Positions 1-8,255 of a DNA stretch of 37,797 nucleotides are shown piece after piece; the stretch's first letter is position 1, and each line of letters starts with the position of its first letter. The notes under the pieces were generated by a model. That model was not told the DNA's origin and did no database searches. It saw only the letters and a list, made by a program, of their open reading frames with translations. This stretch comes from Clostridia bacterium (GTDB lineage Bacteria; Bacillota; Clostridia; Lachnospirales; CAG-274): positions 1-37,797 of the forward strand of contig JAUNGN010000023.1 in the NCBI GenBank assembly GCA_030524425.1, written 5' to 3'. The translations under genes and the position numbers were made by a program.

Positions 1-7
1 AGCGCAT
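1..7 (-). CDS. Start of a gene continuing past the left edge
   Basis: Only the start codon and the next codon (ATG CGC) lie in the window. An AAGGAGG ribosome site stands 9 nt upstream on the minus strand, so this is a credible translation start. It follows the stop of the half-length permease by 43 nt. Since that permease looks like the N-terminal half of a family that is normally about 370 residues, this gene may encode the C-terminal half; this is inference, because no diagnostic sequence is visible. Confidence 0.55.
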
Positions 8-12
8 TAAAA

Positions 13-46
13 TACCCTCCTTACCGGTTGTCCAGTAAAGAGGGTA
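13..46 (-). promoter_or_regulatory. Hairpin sequestering the ribosome site of the edge gene
   Basis: On the minus strand TACCCTCTTTAC and GTAAGGAGGGTA pair over 12 bp with one G-U pair, around a 10-nt loop. The 3' arm contains the AAGGAGG ribosome site of the gene starting at 7. The permease stop codon lies 4 nt before the stem, so a terminating ribosome would be placed to open it. This is the geometry of translational coupling. A terminator is unlikely because no U-run follows. Confidence 0.55.
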
Positions 47-50
47 CATA

Positions 51-620
51 TCAGTTAATTGAAAGCTCTTCATTTTTAACAAAAAGGGTGCTTAACATAA
101 GAAGCAAAAAGCTTAACAATATAACAGGCAGAGTTATTGAAAAAAACTCCCCTGTCCCGACATTAAAGCAGGCATAAATATATAAATTCTGAGGATTTCC
201 CATAGGTGTAAGCATACTGCCCATATTAGCCGCCACAGTCTGCAAAACAACAGTGTAAATTATAAGCTCCTTTTTATTGCACAACGTCAACACTGTTACG
301 GCAACAGGAACAAAGGTTATTAAAGCAACATCATTAGTAATAAACATTGATGAAAAGAAGCAAATCCCCCACAAAACAGCCACTAAGAGCCTTGTACTCC
401 TTACCCTGTTTATAATTGCCCCCGCAAAAGCCTCCATAAGCCCCATTGATTTGAAGCCTGCAACTACTGCCATAAGCGAAAAAAGCAGAACAATAGTTCT
501 AAAATCAATGTAATTTATATATTCTGTGTCAGGAGGTATGAGTAATGCAGATAAAACAGCAAATAACAAAGCTATTGTAAAAACCGCTTCTTTTTTTATA
601 AAATTAATAAGCACTTTCAT
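51..620 (-). CDS. N-terminal half of an ArsB/SLC13-type permease
   Basis: This 189-residue hydrophobic protein has about six membrane segments and the conserved features of the ion-transporter (ArsB/NhaD/citrate permease) superfamily: TNDVALITF at residues 95-103, the re-entrant helix region before a loop, and NMGSMLTPMGNPQN at about 132-145. Family members are normally about 360-420 residues with two similar halves; this reading frame stops after the first half. A second gene starts just downstream behind its own ribosome site, so the transporter may be made as two chains, or the gene may be broken. Its start overlaps the YgiQ stop by one base (TAATG), so it is translationally coupled as the last in-window member of the 3556-51 minus operon. 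The substrate cannot be told. Inference: two-chain permease; certain: only half is present in this frame. Confidence 0.75.
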   Translation of the reverse strand: MKVLINFIKKEAVFTIALLFAVLSALLIPPDTEYINYIDFRTIVLLFSLMAVVAGFKSMGLMEAFAGAIINRVRSTRLLVAVLWGICFFSSMFITNDVALITFVPVAVTVLTLCNKKELIIYTVVLQTVAANMGSMLTPMGNPQNLYIYACFNVGTGEFFSITLPVILLSFLLLMLSTLFVKNEELSIN

Positions 621-2515
621 TATTTAGCACCCTTTTTCTTGTGTATATTTCTCAGCGGCTTTCTCTTTTTCTGCTTATCATCACTCTTTTTCTTTGGCTT
701 ATTTTCAAAGATCTTGTTATCACGTCTTGGTCTTATTAAGCAATACTTATCAAAGCCTATCAAATCAGTTCTTCCCGCCTTATGAAGCGCCTCATTTACA
801 AGGTCATAATTTCTTGGCAGCCTGTACTGAATTAAAGCTCTTTGCATAGCCTTTTCATGAGGAGTTTTAGGTACATAAACCTCTGTCATATCCCTTGGGT
901 CAAGTTCTGTGTAAAACATACAGGTTGAAAGTGTACCCGGTGTCGGATAAAAATCCTGTACCTGTTCAGGCATATAGCCTAAATCCCTTAAATATTCCGC
1001 AAGCTCCACAGCCGCCTTTAAATCACTGCCCGGGTGAGAACTCATTAGGTACGGCACAAGATACTGCTCCTTGCCTATTTTTTTGTTTATTTCATAAAAC
1101 TTTTTAGTAAATCTGTCATATACCTGTCTTGAAGGCTTGCCCATTTTGTTAAGCACTCTCGGCACAACGTGTTCGGGAGCAACCTTTATCTGACCGCTTA
1201 CGTGGTACTTGCAAAGCTCATTAAAAAATGTTTCATCCTTGTCATATATGAGATAGTCATATCTTATGCCCGAACGTACAAATACCTTTTTAACTCTTGG
1301 TATATCCCTCATTTTTCTTAACAGCTTAACATAGTCACTGTGGTCAACATTTAAATTTTTGCAGGCATCAGGAAAAAGACACTGTCTGTTCTTACAGGCA
1401 CCCTTTGTAAGCTGTTTGTCGCAGGCAGGCTGTCTGAAATTGGCAGTAGGTCCGCCAACATCGTGAATATATCCCTTAAAATCAGGCTCCCATGTAATTT
1501 GCTCTGCCTCACGAAGTATGGACTGATGACTTCTTGCCTGTATTACTCTTCCCTGATGAAAGGCAAGGGCACAAAAATTACAGCTTCCGAAACAGCCCCG
1601 ATTACTTATAATACTGAACTTGACTTCCTCTATAGCAGGTATACCGCCCCTTTCCTCATACATTGGGTGATAATTTCTCATATAGGGAAGTCCATAGCTG
1701 TAATCAAATTCAGACTGAGTAAGAGGAAGTGAAGGCTTGTTCTGCACTACATAACAATCATTATAAGGCTCAACAAGAATTTTTGCAGTAACAGCATCCG
1801 TATTTTCATACTGCTTTAAAAAGCCCTCTGCATAAACCCTTTTGTCCTTTGAGCTTTCTCTAAAATGAGGTAGCTCAATATAATCCTCATATATATTTTC
1901 AAGTGTCTTTGTCTTATAAACAGTACCTCTCACAAAGGTAATATCCTTAGCCTCAATACCGCTGTCAAGTGCCTCTGCAAGCTCCACAATCTGGTGCTCA
2001 CCCATACCATACATTAAAATATCCGCCTGAGAATCCAGCAGTATGGAGCGTCTTACCTTGTTATCCCAGTAATCATAATGAGAAAGTCGTCTTAAGCTTG
2101 CCTCAACACCGCCAATCATAATTGTAACGGAATTGCCGTAAGCCTCTCTTATTTTCTGACAGTAGACTATAGTTGCCCTGTCTGGTCTGTGACCGCCCTC
2201 ACCTCCCGGAGAGTATAAATCCCTGTCCCTTTTCTTTTTGGCAACAGAATAGTGATTAACCATAGAATCAATATTTCCTCCGCTTACAAGAAAGGCTAGC
2301 CTTGGCTTTCCAAATTTAGTAAAGTCATTAGTTGTCCTCCAGTCAGGCTGTGGAATTACACAAACCCTGTAGCCCTTGCTTTCAAGCATACGGGTAATAA
2401 TAGCCGCGCCAAAGGAAGGGTGATCAACATAGGCGTCACCACAAACATATATAAAGTCAGGCTGTTCCCAGCCTCTTTTTTTCATATCTTCAACAGTTAC
2501 AGGCAAAAAATCCAT
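620..2515 (-). CDS. YgiQ-family radical SAM protein
   Basis: The 631-residue length and sequence fit the YgiQ family of radical SAM proteins, whose reaction is not established. The radical SAM cluster motif is Cys308-X3-Cys312-X2-Cys315, which binds the 4Fe-4S cluster used to cleave SAM. An N-terminal region (residues 1-290) carries the family's conserved blocks, such as the start [18 protein letters not shown] and the [11 protein letters not shown] stretch. The C-terminal tail is very lysine-rich (residues 595-631), possibly for nucleic acid contact. The start has a GAGGTG ribosome site 6 nt upstream, placed across the stop codon of the preceding membrane protein gene. It is cotranscribed with genes on both sides, but none suggests a pathway. 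Confidence 0.93.
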   Translation of the reverse strand: MDFLPVTVEDMKKRGWEQPDFIYVCGDAYVDHPSFGAAIITRMLESKGYRVCVIPQPDWRTTNDFTKFGKPRLAFLVSGGNIDSMVNHYSVAKKKRDRDLYSPGGEGGHRPDRATIVYCQKIREAYGNSVTIMIGGVEASLRRLSHYDYWDNKVRRSILLDSQADILMYGMGEHQIVELAEALDSGIEAKDITFVRGTVYKTKTLENIYEDYIELPHFRESSKDKRVYAEGFLKQYENTDAVTAKILVEPYNDCYVVQNKPSLPLTQSEFDYSYGLPYMRNYHPMYEERGGIPAIEEVKFSIISNRGCFGSCNFCALAFHQGRVIQARSHQSILREAEQITWEPDFKGYIHDVGGPTANFRQPACDKQLTKGACKNRQCLFPDACKNLNVDHSDYVKLLRKMRDIPRVKKVFVRSGIRYDYLIYDKDETFFNELCKYHVSGQIKVAPEHVVPRVLNKMGKPSRQVYDRFTKKFYEINKKIGKEQYLVPYLMSSHPGSDLKAAVELAEYLRDLGYMPEQVQDFYPTPGTLSTCMFYTELDPRDMTEVYVPKTPHEKAMQRALIQYRLPRNYDLVNEALHKAGRTDLIGFDKYCLIRPRRDNKIFENKPKKKSDDKQKKRKPLRNIHKKKGAK

Positions 2516-2517
2516 TT

Positions 2518-3108
2518 TTACACCTCAATTTTCTTTTTTCTAAACTTAACACACAAATATATTGTATCAATCACATCCAGTACAAAACAGAACTGTAATA
2601 TACCATTTATTACAACAAAAGACAATGATATATCACCCTTATCTTTTTTAATAATTAAAAAACCTATTGTAAAAACTGCTGTAAATACAACATTTAAATA
2701 TGTAAAAAATACCGTAGGTGCAATCATAAAAGGAAAAGTAAAAATTGCCATACCTCTTGTTGATACAACAAATAAAAACCACATAAATAAATTAATTAAA
2801 AAAACAATTATATACAAAGGAATACTTCCGAATTTTGTTATTTTCATAAATGATAAAAGGCTGTCGCTATTTTCCTCATTTGTTAGCCTCACAGCAGTTT
2901 TAATATTCTTAATACCCCAATATACCTTGTAAACAACATAAAACACAAATAATATACCCAACACAACCACAGAAATCCATCCGGCAGTATTTTCACTAAT
3001 TCCCAATTCAGATAAGACAAGCACAACTACTGCCGACAAAGGATATAACATCATTCTCAGTATATCAATATAAACACAATTCAGTGACTTTCTTTTTTTA
3101 TTTTCCAT
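2518..3108 (-). CDS. Multi-pass membrane protein, unknown function
   Basis: I do not recognise this 196-residue protein with confidence. It has a basic cytoplasmic start (MENKKRKS), then about five or six hydrophobic segments near residues 15-33, 42-65, 96-115, 122-145 and 160-185, and a basic tail (KFRKKKIEV). The charge distribution fits an inner membrane protein with a cytosolic C-terminus. There is no signal peptide, catalytic motif or cysteine pair. It sits between a NUDIX gene (16 nt upstream) and ygiQ (2 nt downstream), so all are on one transcript. The function is open. Confidence 0.7.
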   Translation of the reverse strand: MENKKRKSLNCVYIDILRMMLYPLSAVVVLVLSELGISENTAGWISVVVLGILFVFYVVYKVYWGIKNIKTAVRLTNEENSDSLLSFMKITKFGSIPLYIIVFLINLFMWFLFVVSTRGMAIFTFPFMIAPTVFFTYLNVVFTAVFTIGFLIIKKDKGDISLSFVVINGILQFCFVLDVIDTIYLCVKFRKKKIEV

Positions 3109-3124
3109 AATGATACCTTTCTTT

Positions 3125-3556
3125 TTAATAAACCGATAAATATTTTTTCACTGCCCATTCCTGCTGCTTTAAAACGAATTTTCCGCCAATTTCATCACAG
3201 GAAATCCACTCAAAATTATGATCCTGTTCAACAGGCTTTTTTACATATTCAAGTATTTTCCCCGAATAATAAAACTGTATAGGATGAAAATGACCTATAG
3301 TCGGATGAATCAAATAAGTTTCTCCCGAACATATATAGTCTGAAACTGTTACACTATATCCTATTTCTTCAAGACATTCTCTTTTAATACATTCCATATG
3401 GCTTTCTTGTTCTTCTATCTTACCACCGGGCAGAAAATAACCCTTTGGTGTTCTGACAACTGCAAGGCTATTATTCTGAACAGCAATTAAATAAGCACCT
3501 ATTCTGTCATAATATCTATATTTACTATCCTTTACCCCAAAGGTTTTCTCAATCAT
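3125..3556 (-). CDS. NUDIX hydrolase
   Basis: A 143-residue single-domain NUDIX hydrolase. The full NUDIX box G-X5-E-X7-RE-X2-EE-X-G is intact at residues 45-66 (from GKIEEQE through REC.EEIG), with the metal-binding glutamates present. Such enzymes cleave nucleoside diphosphates linked to another group X, and the substrate cannot be read from sequence. The frame is open ten codons further upstream, but an AGGTGGGAC ribosome site just before the internal ATG makes that ATG the likely start. A 16-nt gap and a ribosome site separate it from the membrane protein gene downstream, so it probably heads the minus operon that runs to the left edge. Confidence 0.85.
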   Translation of the reverse strand: MIEKTFGVKDSKYRYYDRIGAYLIAVQNNSLAVVRTPKGYFLPGGKIEEQESHMECIKRECLEEIGYSVTVSDYICSGETYLIHPTIGHFHPIQFYYSGKILEYVKKPVEQDHNFEWISCDEIGGKFVLKQQEWAVKKYLSVY

Positions 3557-3630
3557 AGTCCCACCTCTAAAAACTTTACTTAACATATTAAAATTAATCC
3601 AAATTTAACTTCAATAATTTTTGAAAATGT

Positions 3631-3654
3631 TTTTATTCAGCCTGCTGATTAAAA
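3631..3654 (-). terminator. Weak terminator after the RNA methyltransferase gene
   Basis: Just after the minus-strand stop of the methyltransferase gene, TTTTAATCAG and CTGAATAAAA form a stem with one mismatch around a CAGG loop, followed by a short broken T-rich stretch (ACATTTTC). It is a weak intrinsic terminator candidate separating this gene from the NUDIX operon. Confidence 0.4.
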
Positions 3655-3659
3655 TTTCT

Positions 3660-5018
3660 TTAATTCATCCAACTGGGCAGATACTTATTCTTTAGCCTGC
3701 CCTTCTGCACCTTCCCCCAGCCAAGAGGATTACCATTAACACAAACCAAAGCCCAGCCGTCATTACAGTCGACAGCAAAGCTTTCGCCTCTCATATATCG
3801 TAAAAGATTTTCGTCCTCTAAATCAAAATCAATACTCAATTTAACATCTTCCTTTTTAAGTGTCATGGCAAAAGCCTGGCTTGGCTCAAATCTGTTTTTC
3901 TTACAATCACCCAAATACAAACCGCTTCTTTTAACCCTGATACCGCTTAAATCAAGACAGTAAGGCACAGTAAAAAGACTTTCCTTGTGGAGCACAAGGT
4001 TATCCTTTATATCAATATTCATAGAGCTTTCCATAAAGTCAAAGTAATCATTAAGGAGCCTTTTAGGTGCGGTTTTATCCTGCGGAGGCTGTATCATTAC
4101 ATCTTCTCCCTTTTTATGCAGCAGGCAAAAGAAATGTCCTTCACCCTTTACCTTATAGGGCATTAATCTGCCGCATTTTTTAAGCTCCTCACTTCCATTT
4201 TCAACCCACTCAGGTCTGCCGTCAATAAATCCTCCCCTTTTGTCAAAATCCATAAGCTCAAAATCAGGATTTTCATTTAAAAATTCCTGAATCATACCCT
4301 CGTCCTCTTCGGGAGCAAATGTACAGGTTGAATAAGCAATAATGCCGTCACCGCTTAAAAGCCTTGCCGCAGCCTTTAAAATACTCCTTTGCAAACCACA
4401 GCAAAATTCAGTCTTATGAGTTTCCCAGCTTTTTACGGAAGCCTCATCCTTTCTGAACATACCCTCTCCGCTGCATGGAGCGTCTACAATAGCTCTGTTA
4501 AAAAAGCCTTCAAACCGTTCAGCCAATTTATTCGGGTCCTCATTTGTAATAACAGCATTTGGTACACCGCTAAGCTCAATATTTTTTAATAAAGCCATAC
4601 ATCTTGATGCACTTATATCATTGCTTACAATAATGCCTTGTCCCTCTAGCTTTGCTGCCGCTTGTGTACTCTTTCCTCCGGGTGCGGCACATAAATCAAT
4701 TACTCTGTCACCGGGCTTAACAGGAAGCATTGCACCTGTTGACATGGCAGAAGGCTCCTGAATATAAAACAAACCTGCATTATAAAAGGGATGCTTTGCA
4801 GGTCTTATATTTTCACCGTCATAATAAAAGCCCTCCTTACACCAAGGCACAGGCTTTAAGTCCCATTCAACAGCTCCCTTTAACTCCTCAGGTGTTATTT
4901 TAAGAGTATTTGCTCTTAAGCCATATAATCGAGGTTCATTAAAGCTCTCAATATAGGCATCGTATTCATCGCCTAAAAGTCTTTTCATTTTATCTGTATA
5001 TTCCTGTGGTAAATTCAT
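3660..5018 (-). CDS. RsmF/NOP2-type RNA cytosine-5 methyltransferase
   Basis: The 452-residue protein is a SAM-dependent RNA m5C methyltransferase of the RsmB/NOP/RsmF kind. It has an N-terminal RNA-binding part with ANTLK (PRLYGLRANTLK), the SAM-binding loop DLCAAPGGKS at 108-117, motif IV DAPCSGEG with its cysteine at 182, and motif VI STCTF with the nucleophile/resolving cysteine at 232. A C-terminal domain of about 150 residues, as in RsmF, follows. The likely target is 16S rRNA, but this is family inference. A GTG three codons earlier lies inside the AGGTGG ribosome site, so the ATG at 5018 is the start. A TTGGCA-N16-TATAAT promoter lies about 35 nt upstream and the gene may be transcribed alone. 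Confidence 0.92.
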   Translation of the reverse strand: MNLPQEYTDKMKRLLGDEYDAYIESFNEPRLYGLRANTLKITPEELKGAVEWDLKPVPWCKEGFYYDGENIRPAKHPFYNAGLFYIQEPSAMSTGAMLPVKPGDRVIDLCAAPGGKSTQAAAKLEGQGIIVSNDISASRCMALLKNIELSGVPNAVITNEDPNKLAERFEGFFNRAIVDAPCSGEGMFRKDEASVKSWETHKTEFCCGLQRSILKAAARLLSGDGIIAYSTCTFAPEEDEGMIQEFLNENPDFELMDFDKRGGFIDGRPEWVENGSEELKKCGRLMPYKVKGEGHFFCLLHKKGEDVMIQPPQDKTAPKRLLNDYFDFMESSMNIDIKDNLVLHKESLFTVPYCLDLSGIRVKRSGLYLGDCKKNRFEPSQAFAMTLKKEDVKLSIDFDLEDENLLRYMRGESFAVDCNDGWALVCVNGNPLGWGKVQKGRLKNKYLPSWMN

Positions 5019-5053
5019 ATAAGCCACCTCATAGTTTTTTTCAAAATTTCTTT

Positions 5054-5081
5054 ATTATATCTTAACATTTTATCTTGCCAA
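5054..5081 (-). promoter_or_regulatory. Sigma-A promoter for the RNA methyltransferase gene
   Basis: The minus strand reads TTGGCA-N16-TATAAT, about 36 nt upstream of the start codon. It is back to back with the promoter of the divergent leader RNA, with only 6 bases between the two -35 boxes. Confidence 0.65.
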
Positions 5082-5087
5082 TATCAA

Positions 5088-5116
5088 TTGAAAAAAACAA
5101 AAAAATATTGTATAAT
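5088..5116 (+). promoter_or_regulatory. Sigma-A promoter of the structured leader
   Basis: TTGAAA-N17-TATAAT with optimal spacing. Transcription should begin near 5123, some 255 nt before the flavin reductase start codon, which leaves a long 5' untranslated leader. Confidence 0.75.
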
Positions 5117-5122
5117 AAAACA

Positions 5123-5377
5123 AATAAAGTTAGAAGCCAAATTTTCAAATAACTTCAAGTCTGTGCACAACTAAAAAGGCGTCGCAGACTATAATCCGCA
5201 GGTTTGCAACCTCGAAGAATACGAGGCTTGCTTTGCGGAGCAAAGTTGCTTGGAGGAATTGATTTCCTCTGAGGACAGAAACTCATACCATCTTTCAGAT
5301 GGTATGACACGGCTGGTTTCTTCATTAACAAACTGAAAAAAATGCAAGCATTTTTTTCAATTAATTTGGAGGTTAAT
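5123..5377 (+). ncRNA. Structured 5' leader, candidate riboswitch or attenuator
   Basis: This 255-nt leader precedes a flavin reductase-like gene and holds a row of clear stems. AGTCTG (from 5158) pairs with CAGACT at 5185-5190. GCAACCTCG pairs with CGAGGCTTGC (one bulge) at about 5206-5231. CTTTGC-GGA-GCAAAG and GAGGAA-TTGA-TTTCCTC follow. TCATACCATC pairs perfectly with GATGGTATGA at 5283-5307. The last is an 11-bp A/T-rich terminator-like hairpin directly before the ribosome site. The stretch is visibly richer in G+C than the flanks. I checked it by eye against T-box, FMN, TPP, SAM, cobalamin, glycine, c-di-GMP and THF motifs and saw no match. It could instead be a dispersed repeat element that landed in the leader. 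Confidence 0.5.
5335..5358 (+). terminator. Terminator-like hairpin before the flavin reductase gene
   Basis: A perfect 11-bp inverted repeat, GAAAAAAATGC and GCATTTTTTTC separated by two bases, ends 9 nt before the GGAGG ribosome site. The seven T residues form the descending arm. This is where a transcription attenuator would lie. CAGGTTTG at 5199-5206 can pair (one bulge) with CAAACTG at 5329-5335 at the foot of this hairpin, a possible competing pairing. Confidence 0.55.
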
Positions 5378-5989
5378 ATGTCAAAACAAATTTGGAAACC
5401 CGGCACCATTTTATACCCCGTACCTGTAGTAATGGTTAGCTGCGGTGATATGGAAAACAGCAATATAATAACAATAGCCTGGACAGGAACAATAAACACA
5501 AATCCTGCCATGACCTATATTTCAGTAAGACCTGAAAGACATTCCTACGATATTATTAAAAGAACAGGTGAATTTGTAATTAATGTAACCACAGAGGAGC
5601 TTACAAGGGCAACTGACTGGTGCGGAGTACGCAGCGGAAGGGACTATGACAAGTTTAAAGAAATGGGACTTACAAAGGAAAAAGCACCTCACCTCAACTG
5701 TCCTGTAATTGCAGAAAGTCCAATATCAATAGAATGCAAGGTTAAGGAAATTCTGGAGCTTGGCACTCACCACGTATTCCTTGCTGAGGTTGTAGGTGCA
5801 TTGGCTGATGAAAAATATATGGATGAAACAGGTAAATTTGATTTTGAAAAATCCAAACCAATATGCTATTCACATGGTGAATATTTCGGATTGGGAAAGA
5901 AGTTCGGCAAGTTCGGATATTCCGTTGAAAAGAAAAAAACTAAGGAAAAAAGGAAGAAGAAAAATGAACAAAAAACAGCAAAAAATTGA
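5378..5989 (+). CDS. Flavin reductase-like FMN-binding protein
   Basis: The 203-residue protein belongs to the flavin reductase-like, split-barrel FMN-binding family. Family hallmarks are the N-terminal VVMVSCGD...NIITIAWTGTINTNPAMTYISV strand series, the VRPERHSYDII.RTGEFVIN stretch, and CGVRSGRD with a cysteine that is common in this group. The last 22 residues are a Lys-rich tail (KKKTKEKRKKKNEQK) outside the domain. The function is probably reduction of or with bound FMN; the partner is unknown. The ATG has a GGAGG site 5 nt upstream, and the upstream in-frame start lies in the leader hairpin and is rejected. Its end overlaps the next gene by 26 bases. Expression is probably set by the structured leader. 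Confidence 0.88.
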   Translation: MSKQIWKPGTILYPVPVVMVSCGDMENSNIITIAWTGTINTNPAMTYISVRPERHSYDIIKRTGEFVINVTTEELTRATDWCGVRSGRDYDKFKEMGLTKEKAPHLNCPVIAESPISIECKVKEILELGTHHVFLAEVVGALADEKYMDETGKFDFEKSKPICYSHGEYFGLGKKFGKFGYSVEKKKTKEKRKKKNEQKTAKN

Positions 5990-6806
5990 TTTGGTTAAGT
6001 ACTGGAAATATATGTTTTTAGGATATATGATGCTTGCATTTATAATACTTGTACATTTAATGCAGCTTTCGGAATGGTGGCTTGTTCCTGCATTTTTTGT
6101 ATATCTTATTGTAAGTGCCATTGTATGCCATAACTATGTTTTAGGTATGATAGGCAATATGTATTACTTTTTCAGAAAACCCGACAAGGCAAAGGAGTTC
6201 TACACAATAGCAGTAAAAAGAAATACAAGAAATGTTAAGGCGCTTTATAATTATGCTTTAGATGCTTTGCACGAGGGAAGGGCTGAAGAAGCACTCAAGG
6301 TATTTCAAAGGGCAGAAAAAATAAATACAAAGGTGCTTTTTGAAAAGCTTATACCTCTTGCAATATCAAGCTGCTACTGGGTTATAGGTGATATAGATAA
6401 GGCAATTACAACTATTGAGGATTTACAGACAAAATTTAATTATATTAATCCAAATACTCTTACTACTCTTGCTTATTTTTATCTTTTAAAGAAAGACTTT
6501 GACAAGGCAGAAGAACTTACAAATAAGGCTCTTTCCGATAATGAGGCTTATGCCCCTGCCTGGGATAATCTTGGACAGATTTATTTTTCAAAGAGAGATA
6601 ACCAAAAGGCTAAAGAGTATTTTGAAAAGGCTCTCAGCTGCAGAGAATCTATGACAGAAAGTCTTTATTATATGGGACTTATTTCAAAGGCTGAAGGAAA
6701 TACTGCTAAAGCAAAAGAATATTTTGAAAAAGCAAATAACGGATATATATCAGCATTAAGCACCGTTAAAAGAGAGGATATTGAAAGAGAATTAAATAAA
6801 CTATAA
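5964..6806 (+). CDS. Membrane-anchored TPR-repeat protein
   Basis: A 280-residue protein with two N-terminal membrane helices (about residues 13-32 and 38-58), then a soluble array of about five tetratricopeptide repeats. The repeats are seen as VKALYNYALDALHEGRAEEAL, TLTTLAYFYLLKKDFDKAEEL, APAWDNLGQIYFSKRDNQKA and ESLYYMGLISKAEGNTAKA units of about 34 residues. TPR arrays serve protein-protein contacts, and nothing shows an enzymatic role. The start is the ATG inside the end of the flavin reductase gene, behind an A/G-rich ribosome site, so the two are translationally coupled. No known partner is adjacent. Confidence 0.85.
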   Translation: MNKKQQKIDLVKYWKYMFLGYMMLAFIILVHLMQLSEWWLVPAFFVYLIVSAIVCHNYVLGMIGNMYYFFRKPDKAKEFYTIAVKRNTRNVKALYNYALDALHEGRAEEALKVFQRAEKINTKVLFEKLIPLAISSCYWVIGDIDKAITTIEDLQTKFNYINPNTLTTLAYFYLLKKDFDKAEELTNKALSDNEAYAPAWDNLGQIYFSKRDNQKAKEYFEKALSCRESMTESLYYMGLISKAEGNTAKAKEYFEKANNGYISALSTVKREDIERELNKL

Positions 6807-6836
6807 AAAATCAGACCAGCTAAGGTCTGATTTTTT
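6805..6836. terminator. Bidirectional terminator between TPR gene and sstT
   Basis: AAAAAATCAGACC and GGTCTGATTTTTT form a 13-bp stem with a 6-nt loop, with a T-run on either strand. It serves both convergent genes. Confidence 0.92.
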
Positions 6837-6841
6837 ATATA

Positions 6842-8083
6842 TTAAAATTTAATTTCCTTGCCTTCTTTTCTCCATTCCATATATTCAGCAGTTGCCGCAA
6901 ATAATACGTCACCTGAAGAATTAATTGCAGTTTCAAGGGAATCCTGAACAACACCTATTATAAAACCGATTGCAACAGCCTGCATGGCAATATCATTAGA
7001 TATACCTAAAAGGGAACATGCCATAGGTATAAGCAAAAGGGAACCGCCTGCTACGCCTGATGCACCACAGGCACCTAATGTGGCAATAAAGCTTAAAATA
7101 ATAGCAGTAGGAATAGCAACATCTACACCACAGGTATAGGCAACAGAAAGTGCCATAACAGTAATAGTAATAGCAGCACCGTCCATATTAATAGTTGCTC
7201 CTAAAGGAATAGAAACAGAATACATATCCCTGTCAAGCCCCAGCTTTTCGCAAAGTGCCATATTAATAGGAATATTGGCAGCAGAGCTTCTTGTAAAGAA
7301 AGCCGTAAGACCACTTTCCTTAAAGCAGCGGAAAACAAGCGGATAAGCATTTCTTCTTAAACATACAGATGCAATTAACGGGTCAACAATTAACGCAACA
7401 GCAAGCATACATCCTACCAATAATATTAAAAGCTTTCCATAGTCTGTAAATATACTAAGACCGTTTTCTGAAACAGAATTAAATACAAGACCCATAATAC
7501 CAAATGGTGCAAAATTTATTACCCAGCGGACAGCCTTAGTAACAGCGTTTGAAATATCACTTAAAACCTGCTTTGTATGGTCACTTGCAACAAGCTTTAA
7601 AGCAAGACCCAAAACAACTGACCATGATAAAATACCAATATAGTTAGCCTCTGTTAAAGACTTAACAGGGTTAGCAGCCATATTCATAACAAGTGAGTGC
7701 ATTACTTCACCAAGTCCGCTTGGTGCAGCCTGCTCAACGGCCTCTGTACCCTCAAGTACCAGCTTTACAGGGTAAATATTACAGCCAATAACGCCAACAA
7801 CAGCAGCAAGGAATGTACTAAGCATATACAGTATAATTACCGTTCTGAATCTTTTGCCAATCCCCTGACCTGCATTGGCTAAAGAGGCAATTACAAGCAC
7901 AAATACAAGAACAGGCGCAATAGCCTTTAATGCTCCTACAAAAACGTCACCCAAAACACCGATAAAACCAAGATTGATGCCTGAGTGTGAAGCCAAAAGA
8001 CCTAAAACAGCACCGATAATCAATCCGATTAAAATTCTTATAACCAGATTAGTTTCAAGATAAACTTTTAAAATTTTTTTCAT
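6842..8083 (-). CDS. sstT: Serine/threonine:sodium symporter SstT
   Basis: At 413 residues this has the length and sequence of SstT, a member of the dicarboxylate/amino acid:cation symporter (DAACS) family that imports L-serine and L-threonine with sodium. Visible features are eight or so membrane helices, the serine-rich hairpin region with FTRSSAANIPIN, and the conserved NMDGAAITITVMAL segment that forms the sodium and substrate site. The start has an AAGGAG site 8 nt upstream. It is a single-gene transcript, with its own promoter on one side and a shared terminator on the other. Confidence 0.93.
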   Translation of the reverse strand: MKKILKVYLETNLVIRILIGLIIGAVLGLLASHSGINLGFIGVLGDVFVGALKAIAPVLVFVLVIASLANAGQGIGKRFRTVIILYMLSTFLAAVVGVIGCNIYPVKLVLEGTEAVEQAAPSGLGEVMHSLVMNMAANPVKSLTEANYIGILSWSVVLGLALKLVASDHTKQVLSDISNAVTKAVRWVINFAPFGIMGLVFNSVSENGLSIFTDYGKLLILLVGCMLAVALIVDPLIASVCLRRNAYPLVFRCFKESGLTAFFTRSSAANIPINMALCEKLGLDRDMYSVSIPLGATINMDGAAITITVMALSVAYTCGVDVAIPTAIILSFIATLGACGASGVAGGSLLLIPMACSLLGISNDIAMQAVAIGFIIGVVQDSLETAINSSGDVLFAATAEYMEWRKEGKEIKF

Positions 8084-8114
8084 CTTTCTTCTCCTTCACT
8101 AAAATAATGAAAAT

Positions 8115-8143
8115 ATTATAACATAAAATTTTACAAAAGTCAT
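8115..8143 (-). promoter_or_regulatory. Candidate promoter of sstT
   Basis: The minus strand reads ATGACT-N17-TATAAT about 32 nt before the sstT start. The -10 box is perfect and the -35 box matches 4 of 6. Confidence 0.5.
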
Positions 8144-8193
8144 TATTATTCTTCAACTTTCTTAACTTTTCATTAAAATTTTCCTTTATAATT

Positions 8194-8245
8194 AAAAAAA
8201 TAAGCCATTATTGTCAAAACATTAAACAATAATAGCTTATTTTTT
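8194..8245. terminator. Terminator of the LysM-G5 gene
   Basis: AAAAAAATAAGC-C-ATTATTGT pairs with ACAATAAT-A-GCTTATTTTT across an 11-nt loop, about 20 bp with a single mismatch. It stands right after the minus-strand stop of the LysM-G5 gene and gives a T-run on both strands. Confidence 0.8.
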
Positions 8246-8255
8246 AACTTATTAC

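Noticed and set aside
5123..5377. T-box or FMN riboswitch upstream of the flavin reductase gene
   Set aside because: No T-box UGGNACC motif and no conserved FMN (RFN) core sequences were found by eye, so I left the class open.
5155..5511. Minus-strand 118-codon frame over the leader and the flavin reductase start
   Set aside because: It lies on the opposite strand of the structured leader and promoter, has no ribosome site, and its sequence shows no protein-like pattern.
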